Assembly: GCA_031459235.1 (NCBI GenBank)
Contig: JAVKIY010000004.1
Coordinates: forward strand, 1-64,000
Origin: Fervidifonticultor_A tertius
GTDB taxonomy: Bacteria; Sysuimicrobiota; Sysuimicrobiia; Sysuimicrobiales; Humicultoraceae
DNA: 64,000 bases
Direction of reading: 5' to 3'
Shown: piece after piece, positions 31,584-40,649 of the stretch
Layout: each line of letters begins with the position of its first letter
Position numbering within the stretch: the stretch's first letter is position 1
Notes under the pieces: model-generated
What the model saw: the letters and a program-made list of their open reading frames with translations, nothing else
Database searches by the model: none
What the model was told of the DNA's origin: nothing
Position numbers and translations under genes: made by a program

Positions 31584-33074
31584 ATGGAGCTGCGCGCGCT
31601 GCTGACGGAGCTCGACGCGCCGTCGGTGGTGGGCGACGCCGGCTGCCACATCCGCGGGCTGGCCTACGACTCCCGGGCGGTCGAGCCCGGGTTTCTGTTT
31701 GCGGCGCTGCGGGGTCGGGCGCACGACGGACATGCCTTCATTGACGAAGCCGCCGGGCGGGGCGCCGTCGCGGTGCTCGTGGATCGGCCGACCGCCGCGC
31801 CGCCGGGCGTCGCGGTCGTGCGGGTGGCCGACACGCGGCGGGCGCTGGGACAGGTCGCCGCCGCGCTCGCCGCCCACCCCTCGCGCCACCTGACGGTCAT
31901 CGGGGTGACCGGCACCAACGGGAAGGGCGCGACGACCTACCTGATCGAGGCGATCCTCCGCGCGGCCGGGCACCCGTGCGGAATCATCGGTACCATGGGC
32001 GTTGTGATCGGGGGCGAGGTCACCCCGTCGGCGCGCACGACGCCCGAGGCGCCGGAGCTGCAGCGCGCGCTGACCACAATGGTCGCCCGGGGTCAGGCCG
32101 CCGTTGCCGTGGAGGTCGCGTCCCACGCGCTCGCGCTCGAGCGCGTCGCCGGGACGCGGTTCCGTATCGGCGTGTTCACCAACCTCACGCGCGACCACCT
32201 GGACTTCCACCAGAGCATGGAGGCGTACCGGGCGGCGAAGGCGCGGCTGTTCGCCGGACTGCCCGCCGAGGGCTGGGCCGTGCTCAACGCGGACGACCCG
32301 GCCGCGGCCCTGATGCGGCGCGTCACGCGGGCGCGCGTGGTCACCTACGGGGTCCACGCGGCGGCGGACGTGCGCGGCCGCGACATCCGGCTGCGCCTGG
32401 ACGGGACCGAGTTCATCGCCGAGACGCCGGCGGGCACCACGCCCATCCGGCTGCGGCTGGCCGGCGGGTTCAACGTGTGGAACGCGCTTGCGGCGGTGGC
32501 GGTAGGTCTCGCCCAGGGTGTGCCGCTGACAACGATCGCCGGCGCGCTCGAGGCGATGCGCGGCGTGCCGGGCCGGTTCGAGCGCGTCGAGGAAGGGCAG
32601 CCGTTCGCCGTGATCGTGGACTACGCGCACACGCCCGACGGTCTCGAGAACGTGCTGCGCAGCGCCCGCGAGGTCGCCGCCGGGCGGCTGATCGCGGTCT
32701 TCGGTTGCGGCGGCGATCGCGATCGTCCGAAGCGGCCGCTCATGGGACGGATCGCGGGGGAGTGGGCCGATGTCGTCATCGTCACCTCCGACAACCCGCG
32801 CTCCGAGCCCCCACAGGCGATCATCGCGGAGATCCGGCCGGGCGTGGAGGCCGCAGCCGCGGCGCGCGCCGCGGCCGGGCGGCCGGTGCGCGTCATCTAC
32901 GAACCCGACCGGCGGCGCGCGATCGCGGCCGCGGTGGGCGAGGCCGGCCCGGGCGACCTGGTGCTGATCGCCGGCAAGGGCCACGAGACCTATCAGGAGA
33001 TCGCGGGCGTGCGCCATCCCTTCGACGACCGCGAGGTCGTGCGTGATGTGTTGCGCGCCCCGGCCCGGCCGTGA
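31584..33074 (+). CDS. murE: UDP-MurNAc-L-Ala-D-Glu:meso-diaminopimelate ligase MurE
   Basis: A 496-residue ligase that adds the third amino acid to the peptidoglycan stem peptide. The substrate motif is SDNPRSEPP; DNPR is the signature of enzymes using meso-diaminopimelate. The domain order is N-terminal UDP-binding, central ATPase and C-terminal Rossmann-like, the last with FGCGGDRDRPKRPLM. The ATP loop reads TGTNGKGATT where the family usually has TGTNGKTTTT. The ATG at 31584 follows GGAGGTGA. The stop overlaps murF (GTGA). Confidence 0.96.
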   Translation: MELRALLTELDAPSVVGDAGCHIRGLAYDSRAVEPGFLFAALRGRAHDGHAFIDEAAGRGAVAVLVDRPTAAPPGVAVVRVADTRRALGQVAAALAAHPSRHLTVIGVTGTNGKGATTYLIEAILRAAGHPCGIIGTMGVVIGGEVTPSARTTPEAPELQRALTTMVARGQAAVAVEVASHALALERVAGTRFRIGVFTNLTRDHLDFHQSMEAYRAAKARLFAGLPAEGWAVLNADDPAAALMRRVTRARVVTYGVHAAADVRGRDIRLRLDGTEFIAETPAGTTPIRLRLAGGFNVWNALAAVAVGLAQGVPLTTIAGALEAMRGVPGRFERVEEGQPFAVIVDYAHTPDGLENVLRSAREVAAGRLIAVFGCGGDRDRPKRPLMGRIAGEWADVVIVTSDNPRSEPPQAIIAEIRPGVEAAAAARAAAGRPVRVIYEPDRRRAIAAAVGEAGPGDLVLIAGKGHETYQEIAGVRHPFDDREVVRDVLRAPARP

Positions 33075-34468
33075 GCGTGCGCCTGGAGCTGGCCGACCTG
33101 CTCGATGCGACCGGCGGCCGCCTGGCGGTGCCCGCGGGCTGGGTGCCGCCCCCCGTCGTCACCGGCGTCGCGACCGACAGCCGGCTCGTGGAGCCGGGCG
33201 ACGTGTTCGTGGCGTTGCGCGGGCCGCGGACCGACGGGCACCGGTTCGTGGCGCAGGCGATGGAGCGCGGCGCGGTGCTCGCCGTCGTCTCCGAGGCCAC
33301 GGCGGCCGCGGGCCCGGCGCTCGTGGTGGCTGACACCCTGCGCGCGCTGGGCGCGATCGCCGGGGTGCACCGGCGTGCCCTGCCCGTCACCGTCGTCGGT
33401 GTCACCGGCAGCGTCGGGAAGACGACGACGGTGACGTTGTGTGCGCGCGTGCTGGAGACCCGCTACCGCACCGCGCGGTCGGCCGAGTCGTGGAACGCCG
33501 AGATCGGTGTGGCGCTGACGCTGCTGGGCCTGCGCGAGGCGCACGAGGTCGCGGTGGTGGAGATGGCGATGCGCGGTGCGGGCCAGCTCCGCGAGCTGGT
33601 GGCCATCGCGCGGCCGCGCCTGGGCATCGTGACCAACATCGGGGACGTGCACCTCGAGCTCCTCGGGTCGAGGGAGCGGATCGCCGAGGCGAAGGCCGAG
33701 CTCCTCGAGGGCCTGCCCGCGGACGGCGTCGCCATCGTGAACGCCGACGATCCCTACGCTCCGCGCCTGCTGGCGCGCGCGAGGTGCCGGGCGGTGCGCT
33801 TCGGGGTCGGGCCGGATACCGAGGTGCGAGCGAGCGACCTCGTCGGTGACGCCGGGGGCTCGACCTTCACGCTGCACACCGGGGAGGCCGCGGTGCCGGC
33901 CCGCCTGCCCCTGGTCGGCACCCACCAGGTGCACAACGCGCTGGCCGCCGCGGCCGCGGGGTGGGCGCTGGGCCTCGACGCCGCGACCATCGCTGCGGGC
34001 CTCGCGCGCGCGCAGCCGGTGAAGATGCGGCAGACCGTCATCGCCGCGGGCGACCTCCTCGTCCTCGACGACACGTACAACGCCGGGCCGCAGTCGATGG
34101 CCGCGGCCTTCGAGGTGCTCACGCGGATCGCTGGGACGCGGCGCCGGGTGCTGGCGCTTGGCGAGATGCTCGAGCTCGGGCCGGCCTCGCCGGCCTTCCA
34201 CCGCGAGGTCGGGCGTCAGGCCGCCAGTCTCCAGCCGGCCTATCTCCTGGCGGTCGGCCCGAACGCGCGCTGGTACCTGGACGGGGCGGCCGCCGCCGGG
34301 CTGGCGCCGGGCGCCATGGCATGGGTGCCGACCGCGCCCGAGGCCGCGACGGTCCTGCGGCCGGTGCTGCGGGCAGGCGACGCGGTGCTCGTGAAGGGGT
34401 CGCGCGGGATCGAGATGGAGCACCTGGTGGACGCCCTGCTGGACCGGGCGCCGGCGGGCAACCGATGA
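33071..34468 (+). CDS. murF: UDP-MurNAc-tripeptide:D-Ala-D-Ala ligase MurF
   Basis: A 465-residue cytoplasmic ligase that adds D-Ala-D-Ala and completes UDP-MurNAc-pentapeptide. The ATP loop GVTGSVGKTTTVTLC, followed by SWNAEIGVALTLL and VVEMAMRGAGQL, is typical of MurF. VLDDTYNAGPQSMAAAFEVL near the C-terminus is the family signature. The P-loop is normal, unlike those of MurE and MurD in the same cluster. The start GTG overlaps murE and the stop overlaps mraY by 4 bases, so translation is coupled. No ddl gene lies in the cluster. Confidence 0.96.
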   Translation: MSVRLELADLLDATGGRLAVPAGWVPPPVVTGVATDSRLVEPGDVFVALRGPRTDGHRFVAQAMERGAVLAVVSEATAAAGPALVVADTLRALGAIAGVHRRALPVTVVGVTGSVGKTTTVTLCARVLETRYRTARSAESWNAEIGVALTLLGLREAHEVAVVEMAMRGAGQLRELVAIARPRLGIVTNIGDVHLELLGSRERIAEAKAELLEGLPADGVAIVNADDPYAPRLLARARCRAVRFGVGPDTEVRASDLVGDAGGSTFTLHTGEAAVPARLPLVGTHQVHNALAAAAAGWALGLDAATIAAGLARAQPVKMRQTVIAAGDLLVLDDTYNAGPQSMAAAFEVLTRIAGTRRRVLALGEMLELGPASPAFHREVGRQAASLQPAYLLAVGPNARWYLDGAAAAGLAPGAMAWVPTAPEAATVLRPVLRAGDAVLVKGSRGIEMEHLVDALLDRAPAGNR

Positions 34469-35448
34469 GCTGGGCGGCGGCGCTCCCGGAGATCGCGCGC
34501 TACGCGGCGGCACTCGTTCTCGCGGCCGGGACCGTGGTGCTGGCCGCGCCGCGCGCGATCGCGGCGCTGGCCGCGGCCGGCCAGCGGCAGCGCATCCGGG
34601 AGGACGCGCCCGGCCGCCACCAGGACAAGGCCGGGACACCGACGATGGGCGGCCTGCTCATGATCGCGGCGACGACGCTGGCCGCACTGGTCGTCGCGGG
34701 GCCGGACGCGCGGGTGCTCTTCGGCCTGGCGGTGCTGGCCGGGTTCGGCGCGATCGGCCTGATCGACGACCTGCGGGCGATCCGGCTCGGCCGCAACCTG
34801 GGCCTGCGGGCGCGCGAGCGGCTGGCGCTGCAGGCAGGCCTCGCGCTCGCCCTCGGCGCAGCGGCGACGGTCGTCCCGGGCACGAGTTCGGTCGTGGCGG
34901 TGCCGGGCGTCGGGCCGGTCGACCTCGGCCGCGCGTACATCGTGGTGGCGGCGCTGCTTGTCATGGGCTTCGCGAATGCAGTCAACCTGACCGACGGGCT
35001 CGACGGCCTGGCGGCAACGCTGGTACTGGTCGCCGCCGGAGGCTTCCTGGCGATCGCGGTCGCGCGTGACCAACCGACGGACGCGGTGCTGGCCGCGGCC
35101 CTCGCCGGTGCGTGCGCCGGATTCCTGCCCTTCAACCGGCACCCGGCGCGCGTCTTCATGGGCGACGTGGGCTCCAATGCGCTCGGCGCGGCGCTGGCCG
35201 CGCTGGCGATCCTGGCCCGGGCCGAGGCAGCGCTGTTTGTGATCGGCGGCGTCTTCACTGCCGAGGCCGCGTCCGTCTTCCTCCAGGTCGCCTACTTCAG
35301 GGCCACCGGCGGTCGGCGCATCTTCCGCATGAGCCCGCTGCACCATCACTTCGAGCTCGTCGGCTGGTCCGAGCCCGCGATCGTGCGGCGGTTCGTGCTG
35401 GCCGGTGGGGTCTGCCTGGTTCTCGGGCTCATGGTGGCGCTGCCGTGA
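34465..35448 (+). CDS. mraY: Phospho-MurNAc-pentapeptide transferase MraY
   Basis: A 327-residue membrane enzyme with about ten helices that transfers phospho-MurNAc-pentapeptide to undecaprenyl phosphate to form lipid I. The signatures are HQDKAGTPTMGGLL, GLIDDLRAI, with two of the catalytic aspartates, NAVNLTDGLDGLA and the histidine loop SPLHHHFELVGWSE. Length and motif order match the family. It starts inside the murF stop (ATGA) and ends inside the murD start. It takes over from the soluble Mur ligases and hands lipid I to MurG. Confidence 0.97.
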   Translation: MSWAAALPEIARYAAALVLAAGTVVLAAPRAIAALAAAGQRQRIREDAPGRHQDKAGTPTMGGLLMIAATTLAALVVAGPDARVLFGLAVLAGFGAIGLIDDLRAIRLGRNLGLRARERLALQAGLALALGAAATVVPGTSSVVAVPGVGPVDLGRAYIVVAALLVMGFANAVNLTDGLDGLAATLVLVAAGGFLAIAVARDQPTDAVLAAALAGACAGFLPFNRHPARVFMGDVGSNALGAALAALAILARAEAALFVIGGVFTAEAASVFLQVAYFRATGGRRIFRMSPLHHHFELVGWSEPAIVRRFVLAGGVCLVLGLMVALP

Positions 35449-36935
35449 CCGGCGCGACGCGGGCGCGCGTCGAGGCGGTGGTGGCCGGGCTCCGCGGCCG
35501 CCGCATCCACGTGCTCGGCCCGTCGGGTACCGAGGGGTCGTCGGTGCTGGACTTCCTCGTCGCGCACGGCGTCGGACCGGTCGTCGCTCACGACCTGGAG
35601 CCACCGGAGCGCTTCGCTTTGACGCTGGAGCGCACGCACCCCTGGCTCGATGCCGCCGGTCGCGCGGCACTGCTCGACCGCCTGCGGGCCGCGTCCGTGA
35701 CCTGGCGGCAGGGTGCGCGTTACCTGGAGGGCATCGAGGAGGCGGAGGTGATCTTCGTCCCACAGTCCTGGCGCCGCCACCCGCAGAACGCGCGGGTGCG
35801 CGAGGCCGCCGAACGCGGCGCGCGGTTGTCGAGCCTGACCCACCTGTTCTTCGAGACCTGGCCCGGTCCGATCGCGGGCATCACAGGCACCAACGGCAAG
35901 TTCACGGTGGCGACCCTGCTCGCCGCGATGTTGGAGGCCGCGGGCATCCCTCACGTGGTCTCCGGCAACGACCGCACCCACACGCCGGCACTGTACCGGC
36001 TCGACGTGGCGAGCCCGCGGACGTGGCTCGTGCTCGAGATCAGCAACCGGCAGCTCGTGGACCTGCCCTACAGCCCGCGCCTGGCCGTGGTCACCAACAT
36101 CGCGCCTCACCACCTGGACGACCACGGCACCATGGAGGCCTACGTGGAGGCGAAGCGGACGATCGTGCGGCACCAGACCGCCGCCGACGCGGCGGTGCTC
36201 AACGCCGACGATCCGGCCGTGGCCGCGTTCGCGGACGGTCTGCCCGCGACCGTGCACTGGTTTAGCCGCCGGGGGCCTGTCGCGCGGGGCGCCTTCGTGC
36301 GTGACAGGACGATCGTGCTCCCGGACGCGGGGCCAGTGCTGTCGGTCACCGCGCTGGCCGTCCCGGGCGCGCACACCGTCGAGAATGCCCTGGCCGCCGC
36401 CGCGGCGGCCGCGGCCGCGGGGACCCCGGTCCATGCGATCGCCGACGCGCTGCGCGCGTTCCGCGGCCTGCCCTACCGGTTCCGCCTGGTGGCCGAGCGC
36501 GACGGCGTCCGCTTCTACGAGGACTCGCTGGGCACCAACCCGACCTCTGCCGCGGCCGCCATCGCGGCGATGGACCGGCCATTCCACCTGATCGCCGGCG
36601 GGCTGCGCAAGGGTGCGCGGCCCGAGGACTTCGCGCCGATGGTCGCGGCGCTCGGCCCCGCGCCCGTGCGCGGCGCCTACCTGATCGGCGCCACCGCCGC
36701 CGTCCTGGCGGAGGCGATCGGCAAGGTGGCGTCGAGGCCGCCGGTGGTGGCGGCCGGCACGCTCGAGGCCGCGATGGCCGCGGCCTGGGCAGCCGCCGTC
36801 CCGGGCGAGGCGATCCTGCTCTCGCCGGGCTGCGAGAGCTTCGACCAGTTCGCTGACTACCGCGAGCGCGGGGACCGGTTCCGCGCGCTCGTCGGGACGC
36901 TGCCGCATCGTGCCGGGGAGCGCGCCGCCCGATGA
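35445..36935 (+). CDS. murD: UDP-MurNAc-L-Ala:D-glutamate ligase MurD
   Basis: A 496-residue Mur ligase in the MurD position, adding D-glutamate. Its sequence is divergent: the N-terminal domain reads RIHVLGPSGTEGSSVLDFLV, and the ATP loop is ITGTNGKFTVATLL, with Phe right after the P-loop lysine where Ser or Thr is usual. EISNRQL, TNIAPHHLDDHGTMEAYVEAK and YEDSLGTNPTSAAAAI keep the pattern of the central and C-terminal domains; LSPGCESFDQFADYRERGD is the MurD C-terminal signature. It overlaps mraY and ftsW by 4 bases. Identity is safe by signature and position. Confidence 0.93.
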   Translation: MTGATRARVEAVVAGLRGRRIHVLGPSGTEGSSVLDFLVAHGVGPVVAHDLEPPERFALTLERTHPWLDAAGRAALLDRLRAASVTWRQGARYLEGIEEAEVIFVPQSWRRHPQNARVREAAERGARLSSLTHLFFETWPGPIAGITGTNGKFTVATLLAAMLEAAGIPHVVSGNDRTHTPALYRLDVASPRTWLVLEISNRQLVDLPYSPRLAVVTNIAPHHLDDHGTMEAYVEAKRTIVRHQTAADAAVLNADDPAVAAFADGLPATVHWFSRRGPVARGAFVRDRTIVLPDAGPVLSVTALAVPGAHTVENALAAAAAAAAAGTPVHAIADALRAFRGLPYRFRLVAERDGVRFYEDSLGTNPTSAAAAIAAMDRPFHLIAGGLRKGARPEDFAPMVAALGPAPVRGAYLIGATAAVLAEAIGKVASRPPVVAAGTLEAAMAAAWAAAVPGEAILLSPGCESFDQFADYRERGDRFRALVGTLPHRAGERAAR

Positions 36936-38110
36936 GCGCGCGCATCGACGTCCTCCACCGGCGGGCCGGCGATGCCTACCTGTTCGGAACGGTGCTGGCG
37001 CTGCTGGCCGTCGGGCTCGTCATGGTCTACAGCGCGAGTAGCGTGGTCGCCTACGATCAGCTCGGGGACAGCGGCTACTTCCTCAAGCGGCAGGCGGCCT
37101 GGATCGCGATCGGCCTGACGGCGATGTGGCTCGCCGGCCGCATCCACTACCGGCGGCTGCGCCGCCTAGCGGTGCCCCTGCTCGTCGTGGGCCTGGTGCT
37201 GCTGATCGCCGTGCTTCTCCCCGGCGTGGGACGCGTGGCCGGCGGCGCGCGCCGCTGGCTTCAGGCGGGGCCGTTCAGCTTCCAGCCGGTGGAGGCCGCC
37301 AAGCTGGCGTTGCTGGTCTACGTGGCGCACTTCGCCGCGCGGCGCGGGCTGGGCGTCCGCGACCTGGCGCGCGGCGTCGCCCCGCCGCTGCTCGTCACCG
37401 GGATCGCGGCGGCGCTGGTGCTCCGGCAGCCCGATATGGGATCGGCGATGATGCTCGTGGCGGGCACGGTGCTGCTGCTGTTCCTGGCCGGTGCCCGCGT
37501 CGCCCACCTGGCCGCGCTGGCCGTCGCGGCCCTCCCCGCAGCGGCCGTCGCGATCGTCGCCGCCGACTACCGCATGCAGCGTATCCTGGGTTTCCTCGAT
37601 CCGTGGAGCGACCCGCAGGGCGCGGGCTTCCACGTGATCCAGTCGCTGCTCGCCTTCGGGTCCGGTGGACTGCTCGGGGTGGGGCTGGGCGCGAGCAGCC
37701 AGAAGTTCTACTATCTGCCCGAGCGGCACACCGACTTCATCTTCGCGATCGTCGGCGAGGAGCTCGGCCTGCTGGGCACCGGCGGGCTGCTGGCGCTGTT
37801 CGCGCTGTTCGCCTACCGCGGCTACCGCATCGCGCGCGCGGCGCCGGATCGGTTCGGCGCGCTGCTCGCCGCGGGCATCACCGCGACGATCGTGGGCCAG
37901 GCTGCCCTCAACATGGGGGTGGCGACCGGGCTGCTGCCCGTCAAGGGCGTGACGCTGCCGTTTGTCAGCTTCGGCGGGACGTCGCTCATCATGACCCTGG
38001 TGCAGGTGGGCATCCTCTCCAACATCTCGCAGTACGCGCGCCTGGAGGCGCGCGAGGCGGCGCGCCGGCTGCCGGCGCGGCCACCCGTGCGGGCCTGGGG
38101 CGCGTCGTGA
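36932..38110 (+). CDS. ftsW: Septal peptidoglycan glycosyltransferase FtsW
   Basis: A 392-residue SEDS-family polytopic membrane protein with about ten helices that polymerises lipid II at the septum together with FtsI. Family blocks are GLVMVYSASS, FFQPVE-like FSFQPVEAAKLALLVY, RQPDMGSAMM, GLGASSQKFYYLPERHTDFI, with the catalytic-region acid nearby, FAIVGEELGLLG and PFVSFGGTSLIMTL. The position between murD and murG is the standard one for ftsW. Starts in the murD stop and ends in the murG start. Confidence 0.96.
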   Translation: MSARIDVLHRRAGDAYLFGTVLALLAVGLVMVYSASSVVAYDQLGDSGYFLKRQAAWIAIGLTAMWLAGRIHYRRLRRLAVPLLVVGLVLLIAVLLPGVGRVAGGARRWLQAGPFSFQPVEAAKLALLVYVAHFAARRGLGVRDLARGVAPPLLVTGIAAALVLRQPDMGSAMMLVAGTVLLLFLAGARVAHLAALAVAALPAAAVAIVAADYRMQRILGFLDPWSDPQGAGFHVIQSLLAFGSGGLLGVGLGASSQKFYYLPERHTDFIFAIVGEELGLLGTGGLLALFALFAYRGYRIARAAPDRFGALLAAGITATIVGQAALNMGVATGLLPVKGVTLPFVSFGGTSLIMTLVQVGILSNISQYARLEAREAARRLPARPPVRAWGAS

Positions 38111-39237
38111 GGATCGTCATCGCCGGAGGTGGCACCGGCGGGCACATCTACCCGGGGCTCGCCATCGCGGAGGCCCTGCGCCGTCGCGCCCCTGACGTCG
38201 AGGTGCTGTTCGTTGGCGGGCGGCGGCTGGAGGCGCACGTCGTGCCGGAGGCGGGCTGGCCGTTCCGCGCGATCGCGGGGCGCGGCCTGCCGCGGCGCGC
38301 CTCGGTCGGGGTGATCGCGGCGCTCGCGGCCGCGGCGCTCGGCGGCGCGCAGGCCCTGGCCCTGCTGTGGCGGTGGCGGCCGGATGCCGTGGTGGCGACC
38401 GGCGGATACGTCTGCGCGCCGGTGGGCGCCGCCGCTGTGGCGCTCGGCGTGCCGCTGGTGCTACAGGAGCAGAACGTTCGCGCCGGGCTGGCCAACCGCG
38501 TGCTGGCGCGGTGGGCGCGGTGGGTCTCGCTGCCGCATCCCGAGGCCGCGGCGTCGCTGCCCGCGCGCGCGGCCACCGCGACCGGGGTGCCGCTGCGCCA
38601 GGGGGCTCTGCGCGGAGACCGCGCGCGCGCCCAGGCACGCTGGGGGCTGGAGGCCGACCGGTTCACGGTGCTGGTGCTCGGCGGCAGCCAGGGTGCGCGC
38701 AGCCTGAACGCCGCGATCTGCCGGCTCGGCGACCTGCTGATGTACGACGCCCGGCTCCAGGTGCTCCACCAGACCGGCGCGGCCGACCTGGAGACCGTAC
38801 GGCGCGCGATCGGGCACCGCGAGCACGTGGGCCCGCCCGCCCTGCGTCACCTGGCCGCGGCGTTCCTCGACCCCATCGGGGACGCCTACGCGTGCGCAGA
38901 CCTGGTCGTCTGCCGCGCGGGGGCCTCCACGCTGGCCGAGGTCACCGCGTGGGGTCTGCCCGCGATCCTGGTGCCCTACCCGCACGCGGCCACCGGGCAC
39001 CAGGACGACAACGCCGCGGTGCTCGCGCGCGCCGGCGCCGCCTTGGTCATCGCCGACCATGCGCTCGCCGGCACGGCCCTGCTGGAGGCCGTCAGAGCGC
39101 TGCTGGACAATCCGCCGCGCCGCGCCGCGATGGCCGCGGCCAGCCGGGCGCTCGGCCGGCCAGACGCCGCCGACGTGGTGGCCGGCCGTGTGCTCGCGCT
39201 CGCACGGGCCGCGCGTGGAGAGGAGGTGCCGGCGTGA
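38107..39237 (+). CDS. murG: Undecaprenyl-PP-MurNAc-pentapeptide GlcNAc transferase MurG
   Basis: A 376-residue peripheral membrane GT-B enzyme that turns lipid I into lipid II. The N-terminal glycine loop VIAGGGTGGHIYPGLAIAEA, GGYVCAPVGAAA and VLQEQNVRAGLANR are present, and the UDP-GlcNAc site VCRAGASTLAEVTAWGLP with PYPHAATGHQDDNA is in the C-terminal half. The GTG at 38107 is fixed by the overlap with ftsW and by the glycine loop right at the N-terminus. It overlaps murC by 4 bases; AGGAGG for murC lies in its last codons. Confidence 0.96.
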   Translation: MRIVIAGGGTGGHIYPGLAIAEALRRRAPDVEVLFVGGRRLEAHVVPEAGWPFRAIAGRGLPRRASVGVIAALAAAALGGAQALALLWRWRPDAVVATGGYVCAPVGAAAVALGVPLVLQEQNVRAGLANRVLARWARWVSLPHPEAAASLPARAATATGVPLRQGALRGDRARAQARWGLEADRFTVLVLGGSQGARSLNAAICRLGDLLMYDARLQVLHQTGAADLETVRRAIGHREHVGPPALRHLAAAFLDPIGDAYACADLVVCRAGASTLAEVTAWGLPAILVPYPHAATGHQDDNAAVLARAGAALVIADHALAGTALLEAVRALLDNPPRRAAMAAASRALGRPDAADVVAGRVLALARAARGEEVPA

Positions 39238-40649
39238 TCCGCCCGGAGGTGCGCGCACACTTCGTCGGGATCGGCGGTGCCGGCATGAGCGCGATCGCCG
39301 AGGTCCTGCTCCGGCGCGGGTACGCCGTCTCCGGGTGCGACGTGCGCGACGGGCCGGCGGTGGCGCGTCTGCGACGGCTCGGGGCGCCGGTGGCCCTGGG
39401 CCACAGCGCCGATCACCTGGCGGGCAGCGACCTGCTCGTGGTCTCGCGCGCGGTGGCCGACGAGACCGAGGAGATCAGGGCCGCGCGCGCGGCGGGCATG
39501 CCGGTGCGCCACCGCGCCGAGGTGCTGGCGGAGATCATGCGCGGCGGCCGCAGCATCGCCGTGGTCGGCACGCACGGCAAGACGACGACCACCGCGATGC
39601 TGGCCCGCGTGCTCGCCGCCGCCGGGCTCGATCCGACGGCGCTGATCGGGGCCTACGTACCCGAGTTCGACAGCAACGCGCTCGTCGGCGCCGGCCCCTG
39701 GATCGTGGCCGAGGTGGACGAGAGCGACGGCTCGCTCCTGCATGTCGCGCCCACCGGCGTCGTGCTGACGAGCCTGGACGTCACCGACCACCGTGACTTC
39801 TACGCGTCGGCGACGCAACTCGGCGATACGTTCGGGCGCTTCCTGCGCGCAGCCGCCTCTGACGGCTTCGTGGTAGCGTGCGCCGACGATCCCGGCGCGC
39901 GCGAGACGGCGGGCGCGTTTGGGCGCCTGGCCGTCACCTACGGTTTCGACCCGCAGGCCGCCGTGCGCGGCGAGGTGCGGGCGCTCCGGGGCCGCTGTGC
40001 GCAGGCGAGGGTCTACCTTGATGGTCGGCCGGCCGCCGAGCTGGCCCTGCAGGTGCCCGGCCGGCACAACGTCAGCAACGCGCTGGGCGCGATCGCGGCC
40101 GCGCTCCAGGTCGGCGTGCCGCTGTCCACCGCGGTGGACGCGCTCGCGGGCTTCCAGGGCGCGAGCCGCCGGTTCGAGGTCCACGGGGAAGTGGGCGGCG
40201 TGATGGTGGTGGACGACTACGCCCACAATCCCGTCAAGGTTTCGGCGGTGCTGCGCGCCGCGCGCGAGGGCTGGCCACAGCGCCGCGTCATTGCGTTGTT
40301 CCAGCCGCACCGTTTCTCGCGGACGCGCACGACCTTCGCCCAGTTCGCGCGCGCCTTCGACGCTGCCGACGAGGTGGTGATCACCGAGATCTATGCAGCC
40401 GACGAGCCGGTGCAGCCGGGCGTCAGCGCCCGGCTGATCGTGGACGCCGTGGCCGCGCACCGGCGCGTCCACTACCGGCCGACCATGGAGGAAGCCATCG
40501 CGCTGGTTGAGACCCTGGCCACGCCCGCGGCCATCGTGCTCACGCTGGGCGCTGGTGACGTCGGTCGCGCGGCCGACCTGCTGCTACGACGGTTGGGCGA
40601 CCGGACCCCGGGAGCCGGCAGCGGCGCCCGGGTCGGAGGCGCGCCGTGA
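39234..40649 (+). CDS. murC: UDP-N-acetylmuramate:L-alanine ligase MurC
   Basis: A 471-residue cytoplasmic ligase for the first amino acid of the stem peptide. The N-terminal UDP-binding loop is HFVGIGGAGMSAIAEVLLRR, the ATP loop VVGTHGKTTTTAMLARVL, followed by EVDESDGSLLHV, the metal/substrate region NVSNALGAIAA and DDYAHNPVKV and FQPHRFSRTRTT in the C-terminal domain. The P-loop is standard here. The GTG at 39234 has AGGAGG 9 bases upstream. It overlaps murG and murB by 4 bases each. Confidence 0.97.
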   Translation: MIRPEVRAHFVGIGGAGMSAIAEVLLRRGYAVSGCDVRDGPAVARLRRLGAPVALGHSADHLAGSDLLVVSRAVADETEEIRAARAAGMPVRHRAEVLAEIMRGGRSIAVVGTHGKTTTTAMLARVLAAAGLDPTALIGAYVPEFDSNALVGAGPWIVAEVDESDGSLLHVAPTGVVLTSLDVTDHRDFYASATQLGDTFGRFLRAAASDGFVVACADDPGARETAGAFGRLAVTYGFDPQAAVRGEVRALRGRCAQARVYLDGRPAAELALQVPGRHNVSNALGAIAAALQVGVPLSTAVDALAGFQGASRRFEVHGEVGGVMVVDDYAHNPVKVSAVLRAAREGWPQRRVIALFQPHRFSRTRTTFAQFARAFDAADEVVITEIYAADEPVQPGVSARLIVDAVAAHRRVHYRPTMEEAIALVETLATPAAIVLTLGAGDVGRAADLLLRRLGDRTPGAGSGARVGGAP

